From: Flavobacteriales bacterium UBA5871
GTDB taxonomy: Bacteria; Bacteroidota; Bacteroidia; Flavobacteriales_D; Crocinitomicaceae
Reading direction: 5' to 3'
Assembly (NCBI GenBank): GCA_002432085.1
Contig: DJFN01000139.1
Location: 1,966 to 21,946 of the forward strand
DNA length: 19,981 nucleotides
Positions within the stretch are counted from its first letter, which is position 1. Each line of letters opens with the position of its first letter. Below, in pieces: positions 1 to 6,409 of the stretch. The translations under genes and the position numbers were made by a program. Under the pieces are notes generated by a model. The model saw nothing but the letters and a program-made list of their open reading frames with translations, ran no database searches and had not been told where the DNA came from.

Positions 1-2
1 CG

Positions 3-524
3 GTTCGTTATTTCAAGATCGGATTGATCGAAAACGGAGCCGTTCTGCAAAACGTACTGGACTGCATTTACCAACACGTTGAACGGCCTTTCATCGTCTG
101 GGACCCGATCCTGGCTGCAACGGCCGGTGGCGATCTTTCTAGACATCGTTTCGGCGATCTGACGAATAGCGTTTCGCGTATTCAACGCATTACCCCAAAC
201 GAACCGGAATTCCGCTCGTTGTTCGGAGAAGCTGATCCGGCTGCGATCGCGGCACAATATAAAACCGGTATTTACCTCAAAGGCGGCCATTCGGAAAAGG
301 AAAGAGGCACAGACCGGTTGTACCTCGATGACAAAGAATATCCTTTTCAACCGAAAGTCACGACGGATTTGACCAAACACGGAACGGGCTGCGTACTTTC
401 AGCCGCGCTCACGGCCACAGCAGCGTTGGATTATCCGGTTGTAAAAGGTGCGTTGAAATCGAAGCGCTATCTCGAGAAAATGCTGACCTCGAACAGCACA
501 TTGCTGGGTTACCACCGGTTTTAA
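3..524 (+). CDS. thiD: Hydroxymethylpyrimidine/phosphomethylpyrimidine kinase, C-terminal part (5' end outside window)
   Basis: ThiD phosphorylates HMP and HMP-P to HMP-PP, the pyrimidine half of thiamine, in the cytoplasm. The frame is open from base 3 (reading VRYFKIGLIENG), so the gene starts before the window; a TTG at 24 is an internal codon. About 173 residues are visible, against roughly 260-280 for the family. Ribokinase-like signatures are clear: a 'VWDPILAATAGG' strand and loop, 'ITPNEPEF', a 'LKGGHSEKERGTD' phosphate-binding segment, and the C-terminal 'HGTGC..SAALTA' anion-hole motif with the Cys typical of ThiD. The C-terminus is intact and the stop is at 522-524. A ThiD-like pyridoxal kinase is the main alternative, but the GTGC motif and HMP-kinase-style spacing favour ThiD. 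No TPP riboswitch can be judged because the 5' end is missing. Confidence 0.88.
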   Translation, partial: VRYFKIGLIENGAVLQNVLDCIYQHVERPFIVWDPILAATAGGDLSRHRFGDLTNSVSRIQRITPNEPEFRSLFGEADPAAIAAQYKTGIYLKGGHSEKERGTDRLYLDDKEYPFQPKVTTDLTKHGTGCVLSAALTATAALDYPVVKGALKSKRYLEKMLTSNSTLLGYHRF

Positions 525-599
525 GGTTCTTTGTAACCGAATCATCCGATCTGTATTTCAAATCTTTGAGACTATTCGTATTTTCAGCAAAACAACGGT

Positions 600-974
600 A
601 TGGAAACGATCAATTTCAAGCGGTATTCGAATATCCTTTTCGGCGTGGCGTTTATCTGCGCGGCGCTGATGATCACGGAGAAAACCTACGGTTACCGAAG
701 CCTGATTCATATCGTTTTCTACATCACGGGCGCTCTGGCCTTACTGCTGAGCCTGCTTTCGTCGCGACAGGAAACCTACAAAGGCGATTTTAACCTGTTG
801 TTCTGGATCGGAAGCCTGGTCGTGTTCATCGCGCTGCTTTTAAAGACTTATCACCTGCCCTACTGGCTCTACGCGATGATCGGCGGAATGGCCATTTCAG
901 GGCTTTCGTTTTTTATCAATCCGTTTTCGAACAAGCCGGACCGGGAACAGGAAGACGAGCTTCTGGATCGTTGA
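600..974 (+). CDS. Small integral membrane protein of unknown function (four predicted helices)
   Basis: The 124-residue protein has four hydrophobic stretches, at about residues 10-27, 33-54, 63-83 and 88-107. They are separated by short polar loops, and an acidic tail ends in DREQEDELLDR. I recognise no named family or catalytic motif. It starts 75 bases after thiD in the same direction and could be read through from it, although a TATTTTCA sequence at 579-586 resembles the Bacteroidota -7 element. It converges with the cytochrome gene that ends at 1063. The ATG at 600 is chosen because it leads directly into the first helix. The hydrophobic pattern and GC-rich codon use match its neighbours, which supports a real gene. 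Confidence 0.75.
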   Translation: METINFKRYSNILFGVAFICAALMITEKTYGYRSLIHIVFYITGALALLLSLLSSRQETYKGDFNLLFWIGSLVVFIALLLKTYHLPYWLYAMIGGMAISGLSFFINPFSNKPDREQEDELLDR

Positions 975-977
975 TCC

Positions 978-1015
978 GTCTCCAGTCGACGGTCGCCAGT
1001 CTTCAGTCTCCGGTA
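978..1015. repeat. Degenerate 7-nt tandem array, GTCKCCA type (copy 1)
   Basis: GTC recurs at 978, 985, 992, 999 and 1006, with a partial unit at 1013, an exact 7-base step with units like GTCTCCA, GTCGACG, GTCGCCA and GTCTTCA. The array starts 4 bases after the stop codon at 974. The same unit occurs again at 8365, just after menC. Confidence 0.75.
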
Positions 1016-1022
1016 GGTTCTG

Positions 1023-1069
1023 ATCTTAAATCCTGTTGTCTTGAAATCTTGATGTCCTGAAATCAATAA
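1023..1069. repeat. Degenerate 8-nt tandem array, RTCYTGAW type (copy 1)
   Basis: Units of the form RTCYTGAW begin at 1023, 1030, 1038, 1046, 1054 and 1062 (steps of 7, then 8). Examples are GTCTTGAA, ATCTTGAT and GTCCTGAA. The array runs into the stop codon of the minus-strand cytochrome gene (1063-1065). A second copy lies at 4788-4819 against another minus-strand stop codon. Confidence 0.7.
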
Positions 1070-2070
1070 TTGACGTAAAGTCCGTGTTTCTTGCGGTACG
1101 CGATGATCGGCTTATAGGGGCCGTATTTGTGCTGCGCTTCGGTGAACGGATCGTTGTAGGGACCGAACGGATAATCGATCGGCTTGGTTTCGACGTTCGG
1201 GTAATCCAATCCTTTCTTTTCGGGGCGATCGTGTTCCTGGGAATTGACGAACGCCGCCACGTCGAGTGCATCGCGGTCGGAAAGCACCGGTTTGTCCCAG
1301 GTAGCTTTGTCGTGCGGCATATTGGCTTTGATGAAACGCGCCGATTTGATGATACGGAACATGCTCGATCCGGGCTGATAGCTTGTCATTCCCCACAAAG
1401 GCGGGTATTCGTAGGTCGATTGATCGGGCAGGAATTTTCCTTCGCCGTGAACACCGTGACAACGCGCGCACTCACGGTGGTAAACGCAGCGACCGTTATT
1501 GAGATTGAGCGGAGCATCGGGCAAACGGAGCTCGAGTCCTTCGTCACCGTCGACACGTTCTTCAACCGGAATGCCTTCGCCCAGCCATTTGATGTAGCAG
1601 CTGATCGCCAGAATTTCCTTTGAATCCAACGGAAGCGGCTTTCCGTTGTGCGGTCGTTCGATGCAGTTGTTGATGCGCTCGGCCAGGCTGAGAATGCGGT
1701 TCTCGCGAGCACGGTATTGCGGATAACGGCCGTGTGAGCTGAAGTAATTCAACCCGAAAGGACGCGTGCCGGCATCGAGGTGACAGTTCGTGCAATTCAT
1801 CTTGTTGCCGAGGTATTTGCCCACCATTCCGTCCGGGCCGATGTAGCGCGCCGTGTGCAGAACAAGCTCCCTTCCGTAACGGACCAGATCACCGAATTCA
1901 TTGTTCGGAATCGCAGCCGTATCAGGCGCTGTACGCACACTCAACGTATCGGCAGAAGCTTCTTCAAAAGCAGTCGGAGCTTCACTTTTCGGCCGGCAGC
2001 TGTACAAAACAGCGATCACCACGGCAAACGAAGCCAGGATAGTCAGGTAGGGAAATCGTTTCAACAGCAT
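1063..2070 (-). CDS. Dihaem c-type cytochrome lipoprotein, thiosulfate dehydrogenase (TsdA)-like
   Basis: This envelope lipoprotein has two covalent haems and probably oxidises thiosulfate to tetrathionate or does the reverse. From the ATG at 2070 it is 335 residues. The frame extends to a TTG at 2106, but the ATG gives a proper signal: KR, a hydrophobic core and the lipobox LYSC with Cys25. CTNCH at about 93-97 and CARCH at about 201-205 are the two haem sites. Between them, 'INNCIERPHNGKPL' carries a Cys (about 136) placed like the cysteine haem ligand of TsdA. Near the end, 'ANMPHDKATW' offers Lys/Met candidates for the second haem. The tail 'YPFGPYNDPF..QHKYGP' is typical of Bacteroidota members as I recall them. 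The gene is divergent from the arylsulfotransferase-like gene and shares its 45-bp promoter gap. A generic dihaem cytochrome with another donor remains possible. Confidence 0.82.
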   Translation of the reverse strand: MLLKRFPYLTILASFAVVIAVLYSCRPKSEAPTAFEEASADTLSVRTAPDTAAIPNNEFGDLVRYGRELVLHTARYIGPDGMVGKYLGNKMNCTNCHLDAGTRPFGLNYFSSHGRYPQYRARENRILSLAERINNCIERPHNGKPLPLDSKEILAISCYIKWLGEGIPVEERVDGDEGLELRLPDAPLNLNNGRCVYHRECARCHGVHGEGKFLPDQSTYEYPPLWGMTSYQPGSSMFRIIKSARFIKANMPHDKATWDKPVLSDRDALDVAAFVNSQEHDRPEKKGLDYPNVETKPIDYPFGPYNDPFTEAQHKYGPYKPIIAYRKKHGLYVNY

Positions 2071-2083
2071 TCGGATAAAAGCA

Positions 2084-2102
2084 GTACTTTGGCCAAAAGT
2101 AC
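2084..2102. promoter_or_regulatory. Near-perfect palindrome with opposed -7-like elements in a divergent promoter
   Basis: GTACTTT, a 5-base centre (GGCCA) and AAAGTAC form a 19-base dyad. Its centre (2093) is exactly 23 bases from each start codon (2070 on minus, 2116 on plus). On the minus strand it reads TACTTTTG, a full match to TAnnTTTG, at 2101-2094. On the plus strand it reads TACTTTGG from 2085, one base shorter than the consensus. It may be two facing promoters, an operator, or both. No convincing -33 TTG box was seen. Confidence 0.55.
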
Positions 2103-2115
2103 ACAAAACATCAGA

Positions 2116-3792
2116 ATGCCATCCGTTTGCCGGTCTCCGTTCCTGTTTCTTTTCCTGCTAATTCCGGTGCTGAGCGCCTTTGGCCAGTTTTACCCAGGCA
2201 ATGGCCAGCAGCTGAATTTCACTTCCGTCTGCTTCGAATTTCCCTGGATACAAAAAGCGGTTTCTTACGAGATCATCGTAAAAGACAAAACAACGGGGGA
2301 AAACATGCTCTATCATTGCCGCAGTAACAAGCTGGTGATCGACGATCTCACTTTCGGCCATCGTTACGCCTGGAAAGTAACCGGGCTGGATGGGCGCAAC
2401 AGTGCAGTGAAAGCTTTCTCCGAAATGCGTTTTTCGATCGAAACGCCGCCAACGCATCCCGATGGAGATGTTCGTTTCAAAGAGCTGAAGAACGATCCCT
2501 GGAAATCCGGGAGCGAGCTGCTCATTTTCGATTATGCCCGTGTGGCAACGAATCACCGGTCGCAGCCGATCTGGTTTATGCCCGAATTGTCGTTCATGAA
2601 GAAAGGCTCGGGATTGCGTGATCTCAAGCTGACGGCCGAAGGTACTTTTCTCGCCATTATCGATTCGAACGCTTATGAGCTGAGTCGCGAGGGAAAAGTG
2701 ATCTGGAAAGCGCCCAACGATGGCAACGTTTCCGGCGATGCAGGCGAAGATTACCACCACGACATTCAGAAAATGCCTAATGGGAATTACATGATTCTGG
2801 GCAATGAATTCGAAAAACGCAAGCTGCCGGGCATGATCGATTCGGTTCGTTTCCAGATCGGAACGATCATCGAATACGCTCCCGACGGCCGTGTTGTCTG
2901 GGAATGGCACGCCGCCGATTTCTTTACCAATGAGCTTCTGACGCTTCGTCTGCGTGAAGACGGATCGTACGAAACAGCTACGCACATGAATGCGTTCAAC
3001 GTCTCGGGAAACAGTATTTACTGCGGTTTTCGCGACGCCAGCTGGATCCTGAAGATCGATAAGCCAACCAAACGGGTAACCGAGATCTACGGAGGAATGG
3101 ATTCCGGTCTGCCGAATCATTACGGCGTGGGATTGTTCCGCTATCAGCACGATGTGGAACTGCTGCGCAACGGCTCGATAGCTGTGGTGAACAACGATTC
3201 GATCAAAGATCCGAACGTGTTTTCGAGCCTTGTTGTCTTTTCACGCGGCGAATATGGTGAAGAGAAAGGTGATTTACGCCTGCGTTTTCCGTTTAATTTC
3301 GATTCGCTTGCTCCGGGAAAAACCCAGAAAATGGGAAATGTCTGCGAGCTGCAAAACGGGAACCTGCTGGTGAACATGGGATCGGTCAACCGCGTTTTCG
3401 AGCTCACGCCCAACGGAGAAATCGCCTGGGACGTACTGATCGAGCAATGGAGCGAAGAAAGTCATATGTGGCGTGCATTACCGCATTATCGAGTGGCAAC
3501 ATCGAGCTCACTTTATCCGAACGAATTTTCGGTAAAATGGGAATCGCTGCCCGGAGACCAAAAGAAAGGCCAGCTAACCGTTTTCAATGTGGGAAGCGAA
3601 GTAAATTCCTATACGGTTTACACGAAAGACATGAACGGCAAGCTGAAAATTCTGAAACACCTGCCGCAATTGCCACCCGGCGAATCTGCCAGCGCTGTTA
3701 TCGCACTTCCCGGCAATCAATGGGAAGACCAGCCGCAATTGCTGATCCAGGCAAACGGGAAATGGGTCTGGGAAACGATAGAGCTTAACTGA
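2116..3792 (+). CDS. Exported arylsulfotransferase (ASST)-family protein
   Basis: ASST enzymes move a sulfate group from one aryl ester to another phenol; many Bacteroidota relatives are uncharacterised. The ATG at 2116 begins a type I signal peptide (MPSVCRSP, then FLFLFLLIPVLSAFGQ), so the upstream open frame from 1780 is not part of the protein. The product is 558 residues. Residues about 30-110 look like an Ig/FnIII-type domain. The rest is a beta-propeller with ASST hallmarks: 'YHHDIQKMPNGNYMILGNE' (His214, His215), 'WEWHAADFF' (His265) and 'RYQHDVELLRNGSIAVVNND' (His345). The C-terminal 100 residues form a small beta domain rather than a sorting signal I recognise. It overlaps nadC tail to tail by 8 bases. 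The family is sure; the substrate is unknown. Confidence 0.82.
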   Translation: MPSVCRSPFLFLFLLIPVLSAFGQFYPGNGQQLNFTSVCFEFPWIQKAVSYEIIVKDKTTGENMLYHCRSNKLVIDDLTFGHRYAWKVTGLDGRNSAVKAFSEMRFSIETPPTHPDGDVRFKELKNDPWKSGSELLIFDYARVATNHRSQPIWFMPELSFMKKGSGLRDLKLTAEGTFLAIIDSNAYELSREGKVIWKAPNDGNVSGDAGEDYHHDIQKMPNGNYMILGNEFEKRKLPGMIDSVRFQIGTIIEYAPDGRVVWEWHAADFFTNELLTLRLREDGSYETATHMNAFNVSGNSIYCGFRDASWILKIDKPTKRVTEIYGGMDSGLPNHYGVGLFRYQHDVELLRNGSIAVVNNDSIKDPNVFSSLVVFSRGEYGEEKGDLRLRFPFNFDSLAPGKTQKMGNVCELQNGNLLVNMGSVNRVFELTPNGEIAWDVLIEQWSEESHMWRALPHYRVATSSSLYPNEFSVKWESLPGDQKKGQLTVFNVGSEVNSYTVYTKDMNGKLKILKHLPQLPPGESASAVIALPGNQWEDQPQLLIQANGKWVWETIELN

Positions 3793-4621
3793 ATGTCGCT
3801 TTCAGGCTCAGATCGAGGCTTTTGTAGCTGTGCGTGAGTGCGCCTACCGAAATGTAATCCACCCCCGTTTCAGCGTAGGTGCGCAGCGTTTCTTTCGTAA
3901 TTCCGCCCGATGCTTCGGTCTCAAAGCGTTTATCGATGCGACGAATGGCTTCTTTCAGCAGCTCCGGCGTGAAATTATCCAGCATGATGCGATCCACATG
4001 TCCGATAGCCAGCACTTGTTCCAGCTCGTCGAGGTTGCGCACTTCGATCTCGACTTTCAGCTCTTTGTGATTCGATTGCAGGTAATCGTGCGTCCGAACG
4101 ATCGCAGGCGCAATACCGCCGGCAAAATCGACGTGATTGTCCTTGAGCATGATCATATCGTAGAGTGCGAAACGGTGATTCACCCCACCGCCAATGCGCA
4201 CCGCCCATTTTTCCATGTAACGGATTCCCGGCGTGGTCTTGCGCGTATCGAGCAAACGCGTGGATGTTCCTTCCAGCAATTTCACCAGCTCGCTTGTCAG
4301 CGTGGCAATACCGCTCATGCGCTGCATGAAGTTCAGCAAGGTGCGCTCGACTGCCAGGATGGATTGTGCTTTTCCACGAATGTAGAACGCAATATCACCG
4401 TGACTGACCTGCTCGCCGTCACCAATCAGCTCTTCGAATTCGAGTGTCGGATCGTAGGTTTCACAGATCATACGCGCCAGGTCGACACCCGCCAGAATGC
4501 CCGCATCTTTCACCAGTAATTTCGCCACGCCGGTTGCTTCGGCAGGAATGCAGGCCAGTGAAGAATGATCGCCGTCGCCGAGGTCTTCCTGCAGAGCCGT
4601 TTGAATGATGGAATGAATCAT
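3785..4621 (-). CDS. nadC: Nicotinate-nucleotide pyrophosphorylase (quinolinate phosphoribosyltransferase)
   Basis: NadC converts quinolinate and PRPP to nicotinate mononucleotide with loss of CO2, the last step of de novo NAD ring synthesis, in the cytoplasm. The 278 residues are full length for the family. Signatures run in order: 'QEDLGDGDHSS' (11-21), 'ERTLLNFMQRMSGIAT' (92-107), 'LDTRKTTPG' (124-132), 'GGGVNHR' (144-150), 'KDNH' (160-163), 'VEIEVRNLDEL', 'DRIMLDNF', 'ASGGI' and 'VDYISVGALTHS'. Arg and Lys in DTRKT and His149/Arg150 are the usual substrate-binding set. The start is the ATG at 4621. A -7-like TAATTTTA lies on the minus strand at 4634-4627, 5 bases before the start. No nadA or nadB is in the window. 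Confidence 0.97.
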   Translation of the reverse strand: MIHSIIQTALQEDLGDGDHSSLACIPAEATGVAKLLVKDAGILAGVDLARMICETYDPTLEFEELIGDGEQVSHGDIAFYIRGKAQSILAVERTLLNFMQRMSGIATLTSELVKLLEGTSTRLLDTRKTTPGIRYMEKWAVRIGGGVNHRFALYDMIMLKDNHVDFAGGIAPAIVRTHDYLQSNHKELKVEIEVRNLDELEQVLAIGHVDRIMLDNFTPELLKEAIRRIDKRFETEASGGITKETLRTYAETGVDYISVGALTHSYKSLDLSLKATFS

Positions 4622-4626
4622 GGGGG

Positions 4627-4634
4627 TAAAATTA
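4627..4634 (-). promoter_or_regulatory. -7-like element before nadC
   Basis: The minus strand reads TAATTTTA, close to the Bacteroidota TAnnTTTG element, ending 5 bases before the nadC ATG. No matching -33 TTG was found. Confidence 0.35.
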
Positions 4635-4766
4635 GTTAGAAGTTTGAAGTTGGCACGAAGCAGATCCGCCTTTGGCAGAATCGCTTCGTGCTTAAAGTTG
4701 GAAGTTTTGAGTTGCGAGTTGATGAGTTATTGAGTTGGTGAGTTGGTGAGTTATTGAGTTGTTGGT
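4634..4766. repeat. Degenerate 7/8-nt tandem array, AAGTTKG/GAGTTDDT type (copy 1), with embedded hairpin
   Basis: AGTT recurs every 7 bases at 4634, 4641 and 4648, then after the hairpin at 4696, 4703, 4710 and 4717. From 4716 the unit becomes GAGTTDDT with a step of 8: GAGTT lies at 4716, 4724, 4732, 4740, 4748 and 4756. This fills most of the nadC/DUF4442 gap. A related array lies at 6245-6349. Confidence 0.75.
4653..4691. repeat. 39-base imperfect hairpin embedded in the tandem array
   Basis: GCACGAAGC (4653-4661) and GCTTCGTGC (4683-4691) are perfect 9-base inverted arms. Inside, GCC (4668-4670) pairs with GGC (4674-4676) around a TTT loop, with TC/GA pairs beyond one mismatch. It is not followed by a T-run in either direction, so it is more like a palindromic repeat unit than an intrinsic terminator. 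Confidence 0.7.
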
Positions 4767-4787
4767 TCTGTCTTTGGTTGGTGGGGA

Positions 4788-4819
4788 ATCCTGATGTCTT
4801 GATTTCCTGCCGTCTAGAT
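4788..4819. repeat. Degenerate 8-nt tandem array, RTCYTGAW type (copy 2)
   Basis: Units ATCCTGAT, GTCTTGAT, TTCCTGCC and GTCTAGAT start at 4788, 4796, 4804 and 4812, an exact step of 8. The last contains the minus-strand stop codon (4814-4816) of the DUF4442 gene, as copy 1 does for the cytochrome gene. Confidence 0.65.
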
Positions 4820-5278
4820 GCGAATGCTGATTTCCATTTCAAACGACGCGATGTGCTCGCCGGAAGCAGAATGGGCTTCGACGGTTACGGTTCCGTGAAC
4901 GCGCTCGGCGGTTTCCATGGCCTGGCGAACGATGGCTTCGACTTTGGAGCCTTCGTGGGAAGTGAAATAAACCGTTTCCGTTGCCCGGCGGTGGAACGTC
5001 GCTTTCATTGAACGAAAAACGAAGGAAGGACGAACGCCTTGCTGATCGGCAAAATAGAACGCGTGTAAACCGGCTGTAACGTCAGCGCCAACGGCCAATG
5101 CTCCGAAATACATGCTTTTCAGGTGATTTCTCGTTCGGCGACGCATGCGAATGCTCACCATCACGATTTCGTCGTCGAGCTGCAATAAATGCGGACGCAC
5201 GAAGCCCAGCATCGGAATGTGCCACCAGCCCATTATGCGCAGCATACGCCGCCAGTATCCGAGACTACGCTTTTCCAT
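4814..5278 (-). CDS. DUF4442 family hotdog-fold protein (thioesterase-like)
   Basis: The 154-residue cytoplasmic protein matches the DUF4442 pattern. An N-terminal helix (about 1-30) precedes the strand pair 'EIVMVSIRMRRRTRNHLKSMYFGA'. Then come a long helix 'LAVGADVTAGLHAFYFA' and the hotdog beta-sheet ending 'VTVEAHSASGEHIASFEMEISIRI'. The Asn-His segment before 'MYFGA' is the usual position of the putative active site in this group. Members are thought to act on acyl-thioesters, but the substrate is unknown. Its ATG (5278) lies 14 bases inside the end of the upstream flavoprotein gene, so the two are probably translationally coupled. The pairing suggests a shared role in acyl or small-molecule metabolism; that is inference. 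No signal peptide is visible. Confidence 0.8.
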   Translation of the reverse strand: MEKRSLGYWRRMLRIMGWWHIPMLGFVRPHLLQLDDEIVMVSIRMRRRTRNHLKSMYFGALAVGADVTAGLHAFYFADQQGVRPSFVFRSMKATFHRRATETVYFTSHEGSKVEAIVRQAMETAERVHGTVTVEAHSASGEHIASFEMEISIRI

Positions 5279-6230
5279 GGAGAAGCTCGCTGATGATCTG
5301 TGCTACCGGACGAATGCTTTTCACGTGCTCGATGCTCGGTCCGGCACACCAAACAGTTTTATAGGTGGCCCCGAAAGCCGCCTTACGCAAGCGCTGCATA
5401 CCGCGATAGAACGTAAGCGCTTTCACCCATTTTTTCAAGCGCTTGTTTTTATTCAGGAAGCGCTCGATCATATTCTGTTCGGTGCCGATCTCTTTCACAT
5501 ACGGTGTACGAATTACCGTGCAAGGTGTTCCGGAGAGCTTCGTGGTCGTTACGATATCTTTCGCTCCGAAATCGACGCAGGCCTGCTTGTATTCATTGGA
5601 AACATCGGCTTCGTCGGAAGCGATGAAAATACTTCCCACCGAGAAACCGTCTGCACCGTAACCGGCAATACGGTCCAGATCTTCGCGATTGCCAACGCCA
5701 CCGGCTGAGATAACCGGGATATCGATCGCTTTCTTAATTGCCGGAATGAGCTCTCCAGGGGAAGTCGGGCCAAGATGGCCGCCCGCCTGGCTGTTCACCG
5801 CAATGACGGCATCGGCGCCTAAAGCAGCGACTTTTTGAGCATAATGAACATCGGTGACATCGCAGAATACTTTGATGCCGGTTTTATGCGCCTGCTCGAT
5901 CGCCATTTTTGGATTACCGAGCGAGGTGATCAGGAAATCAACGCCTTCTTCGCAGCAGATCTGGAGCTGCTCTTCCATCAGGAAATTCGAAGCGTTCACG
6001 ATGAGGTTGATTCCGATCGGTCCCTGAGCTTCGGTTTTCATGCGGCGGATGGCGGCGCGCAATTCGTCTGTTGTACGGTAATTCAGCGCGGGAATCGCTC
6101 CGGCAATGCCATTACGAGCCGCTTCGATGAGCATTTTTTCATTGGAAACAAGGAACATCGGCGCCATGATCACGGGAAAACGGATTCCGAGCAGATCGCA
6201 AAGGGCCAGCTCCGACAAGTCTTTTTTCAT
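5265..6230 (-). CDS. Nitronate monooxygenase-family FMN flavoprotein
   Basis: This is a TIM-barrel FMN protein of the NMO/2-nitropropane dioxygenase family, cytoplasmic, 321 residues and full length. It opens with 'LLGIRFPVIMAPMFLVSNEKM' (13-33). Flavin and active-site segments follow: 'GINLIV' (73-78), 'AVNSQAGGHLGPTSP' (144-158, with His152 the candidate catalytic base), 'PVISAGGVG' (172-180), 'GADGFSVGSIFIAS' (192-205) and the closing 'VWCAGPSIE' (293-301). Such proteins oxidise alkyl nitronates, but many members have other unknown substrates. A second, more FabK-like paralogue is at 14105. The start at 6230 (ATG) is preceded on the minus strand by TAACTTTA (6242-6235). It probably forms a two-gene operon with DUF4442. 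Confidence 0.88.
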   Translation of the reverse strand: MKKDLSELALCDLLGIRFPVIMAPMFLVSNEKMLIEAARNGIAGAIPALNYRTTDELRAAIRRMKTEAQGPIGINLIVNASNFLMEEQLQICCEEGVDFLITSLGNPKMAIEQAHKTGIKVFCDVTDVHYAQKVAALGADAVIAVNSQAGGHLGPTSPGELIPAIKKAIDIPVISAGGVGNREDLDRIAGYGADGFSVGSIFIASDEADVSNEYKQACVDFGAKDIVTTTKLSGTPCTVIRTPYVKEIGTEQNMIERFLNKNKRLKKWVKALTFYRGMQRLRKAAFGATYKTVWCAGPSIEHVKSIRPVAQIISELLHGKA

Positions 6231-6234
6231 GCTG

Positions 6235-6242
6235 TAAAGTTA
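6235..6242 (-). promoter_or_regulatory. -7-like element before the nitronate monooxygenase gene
   Basis: TAACTTTA on the minus strand, ending 4 bases before the ATG at 6230, resembles TAnnTTTG. It lies at the edge of the GAGTT tandem array, so the array would occupy the upstream promoter region. Confidence 0.4.
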
Positions 6243-6244
6243 CT

Positions 6245-6349
6245 GAGTTTCTGAGTTGGTGAGTTTCCGAATTGGTGAGTTTTTGAAATGATCGCTACGA
6301 GTTGGTAGTTTGAAGTTGATGAGTTGGTGAGTTGACAAGTTGGTGAGTT
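6245..6349. repeat. Degenerate 8-nt tandem array, GAGTTDDT type (copy 2)
   Basis: GAGTT or a one-base variant begins at 6245, 6253, 6261, 6269 (GAATT), 6277 and 6285 (GAAAT), then after a break at 6299, and again at 6321, 6329, 6337 (AAGTT) and 6345. The step is 8 in each run. It occupies most of the gap between the divergent flavoprotein gene and menA. Confidence 0.75.
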
Positions 6350-6397
6350 ATCATGTAAAAACAGCTATGTAAACTTTCAACTTCACAACTTCTGGCT

Positions 6398-6405
6398 TAA
6401 TTTCG
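6398..6405 (+). promoter_or_regulatory. -7-like element before menA
   Basis: TAATTTCG ends 5 bases before the menA ATG at 6410 and differs from TAnnTTTG at one position. No -33 box was identified with confidence. Confidence 0.35.
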
Positions 6406-6409
6406 CAAT

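Noticed and set aside
965..977. GGATC-GTT-GATCC hairpin at the stop of the membrane protein gene, as a terminator
   Set aside because: A five-base stem with a three-base loop and no following T-run is too weak.
1780..2115. N-terminal extension of the arylsulfotransferase frame
   Set aside because: It is antisense to the cytochrome gene, and the signal peptide starts at the ATG at 2116.
2158..3150. Minus-strand open frame of 330 codons
   Set aside because: Antisense to the arylsulfotransferase-family gene, which shows conserved His motifs.
4636..4842. Short minus-strand frame rich in Asn/Gln/Ser/Thr (68 codons)
   Set aside because: The low-complexity run (NNSPTHQLNNSSTR) is just the translation of the GAGTT tandem array.
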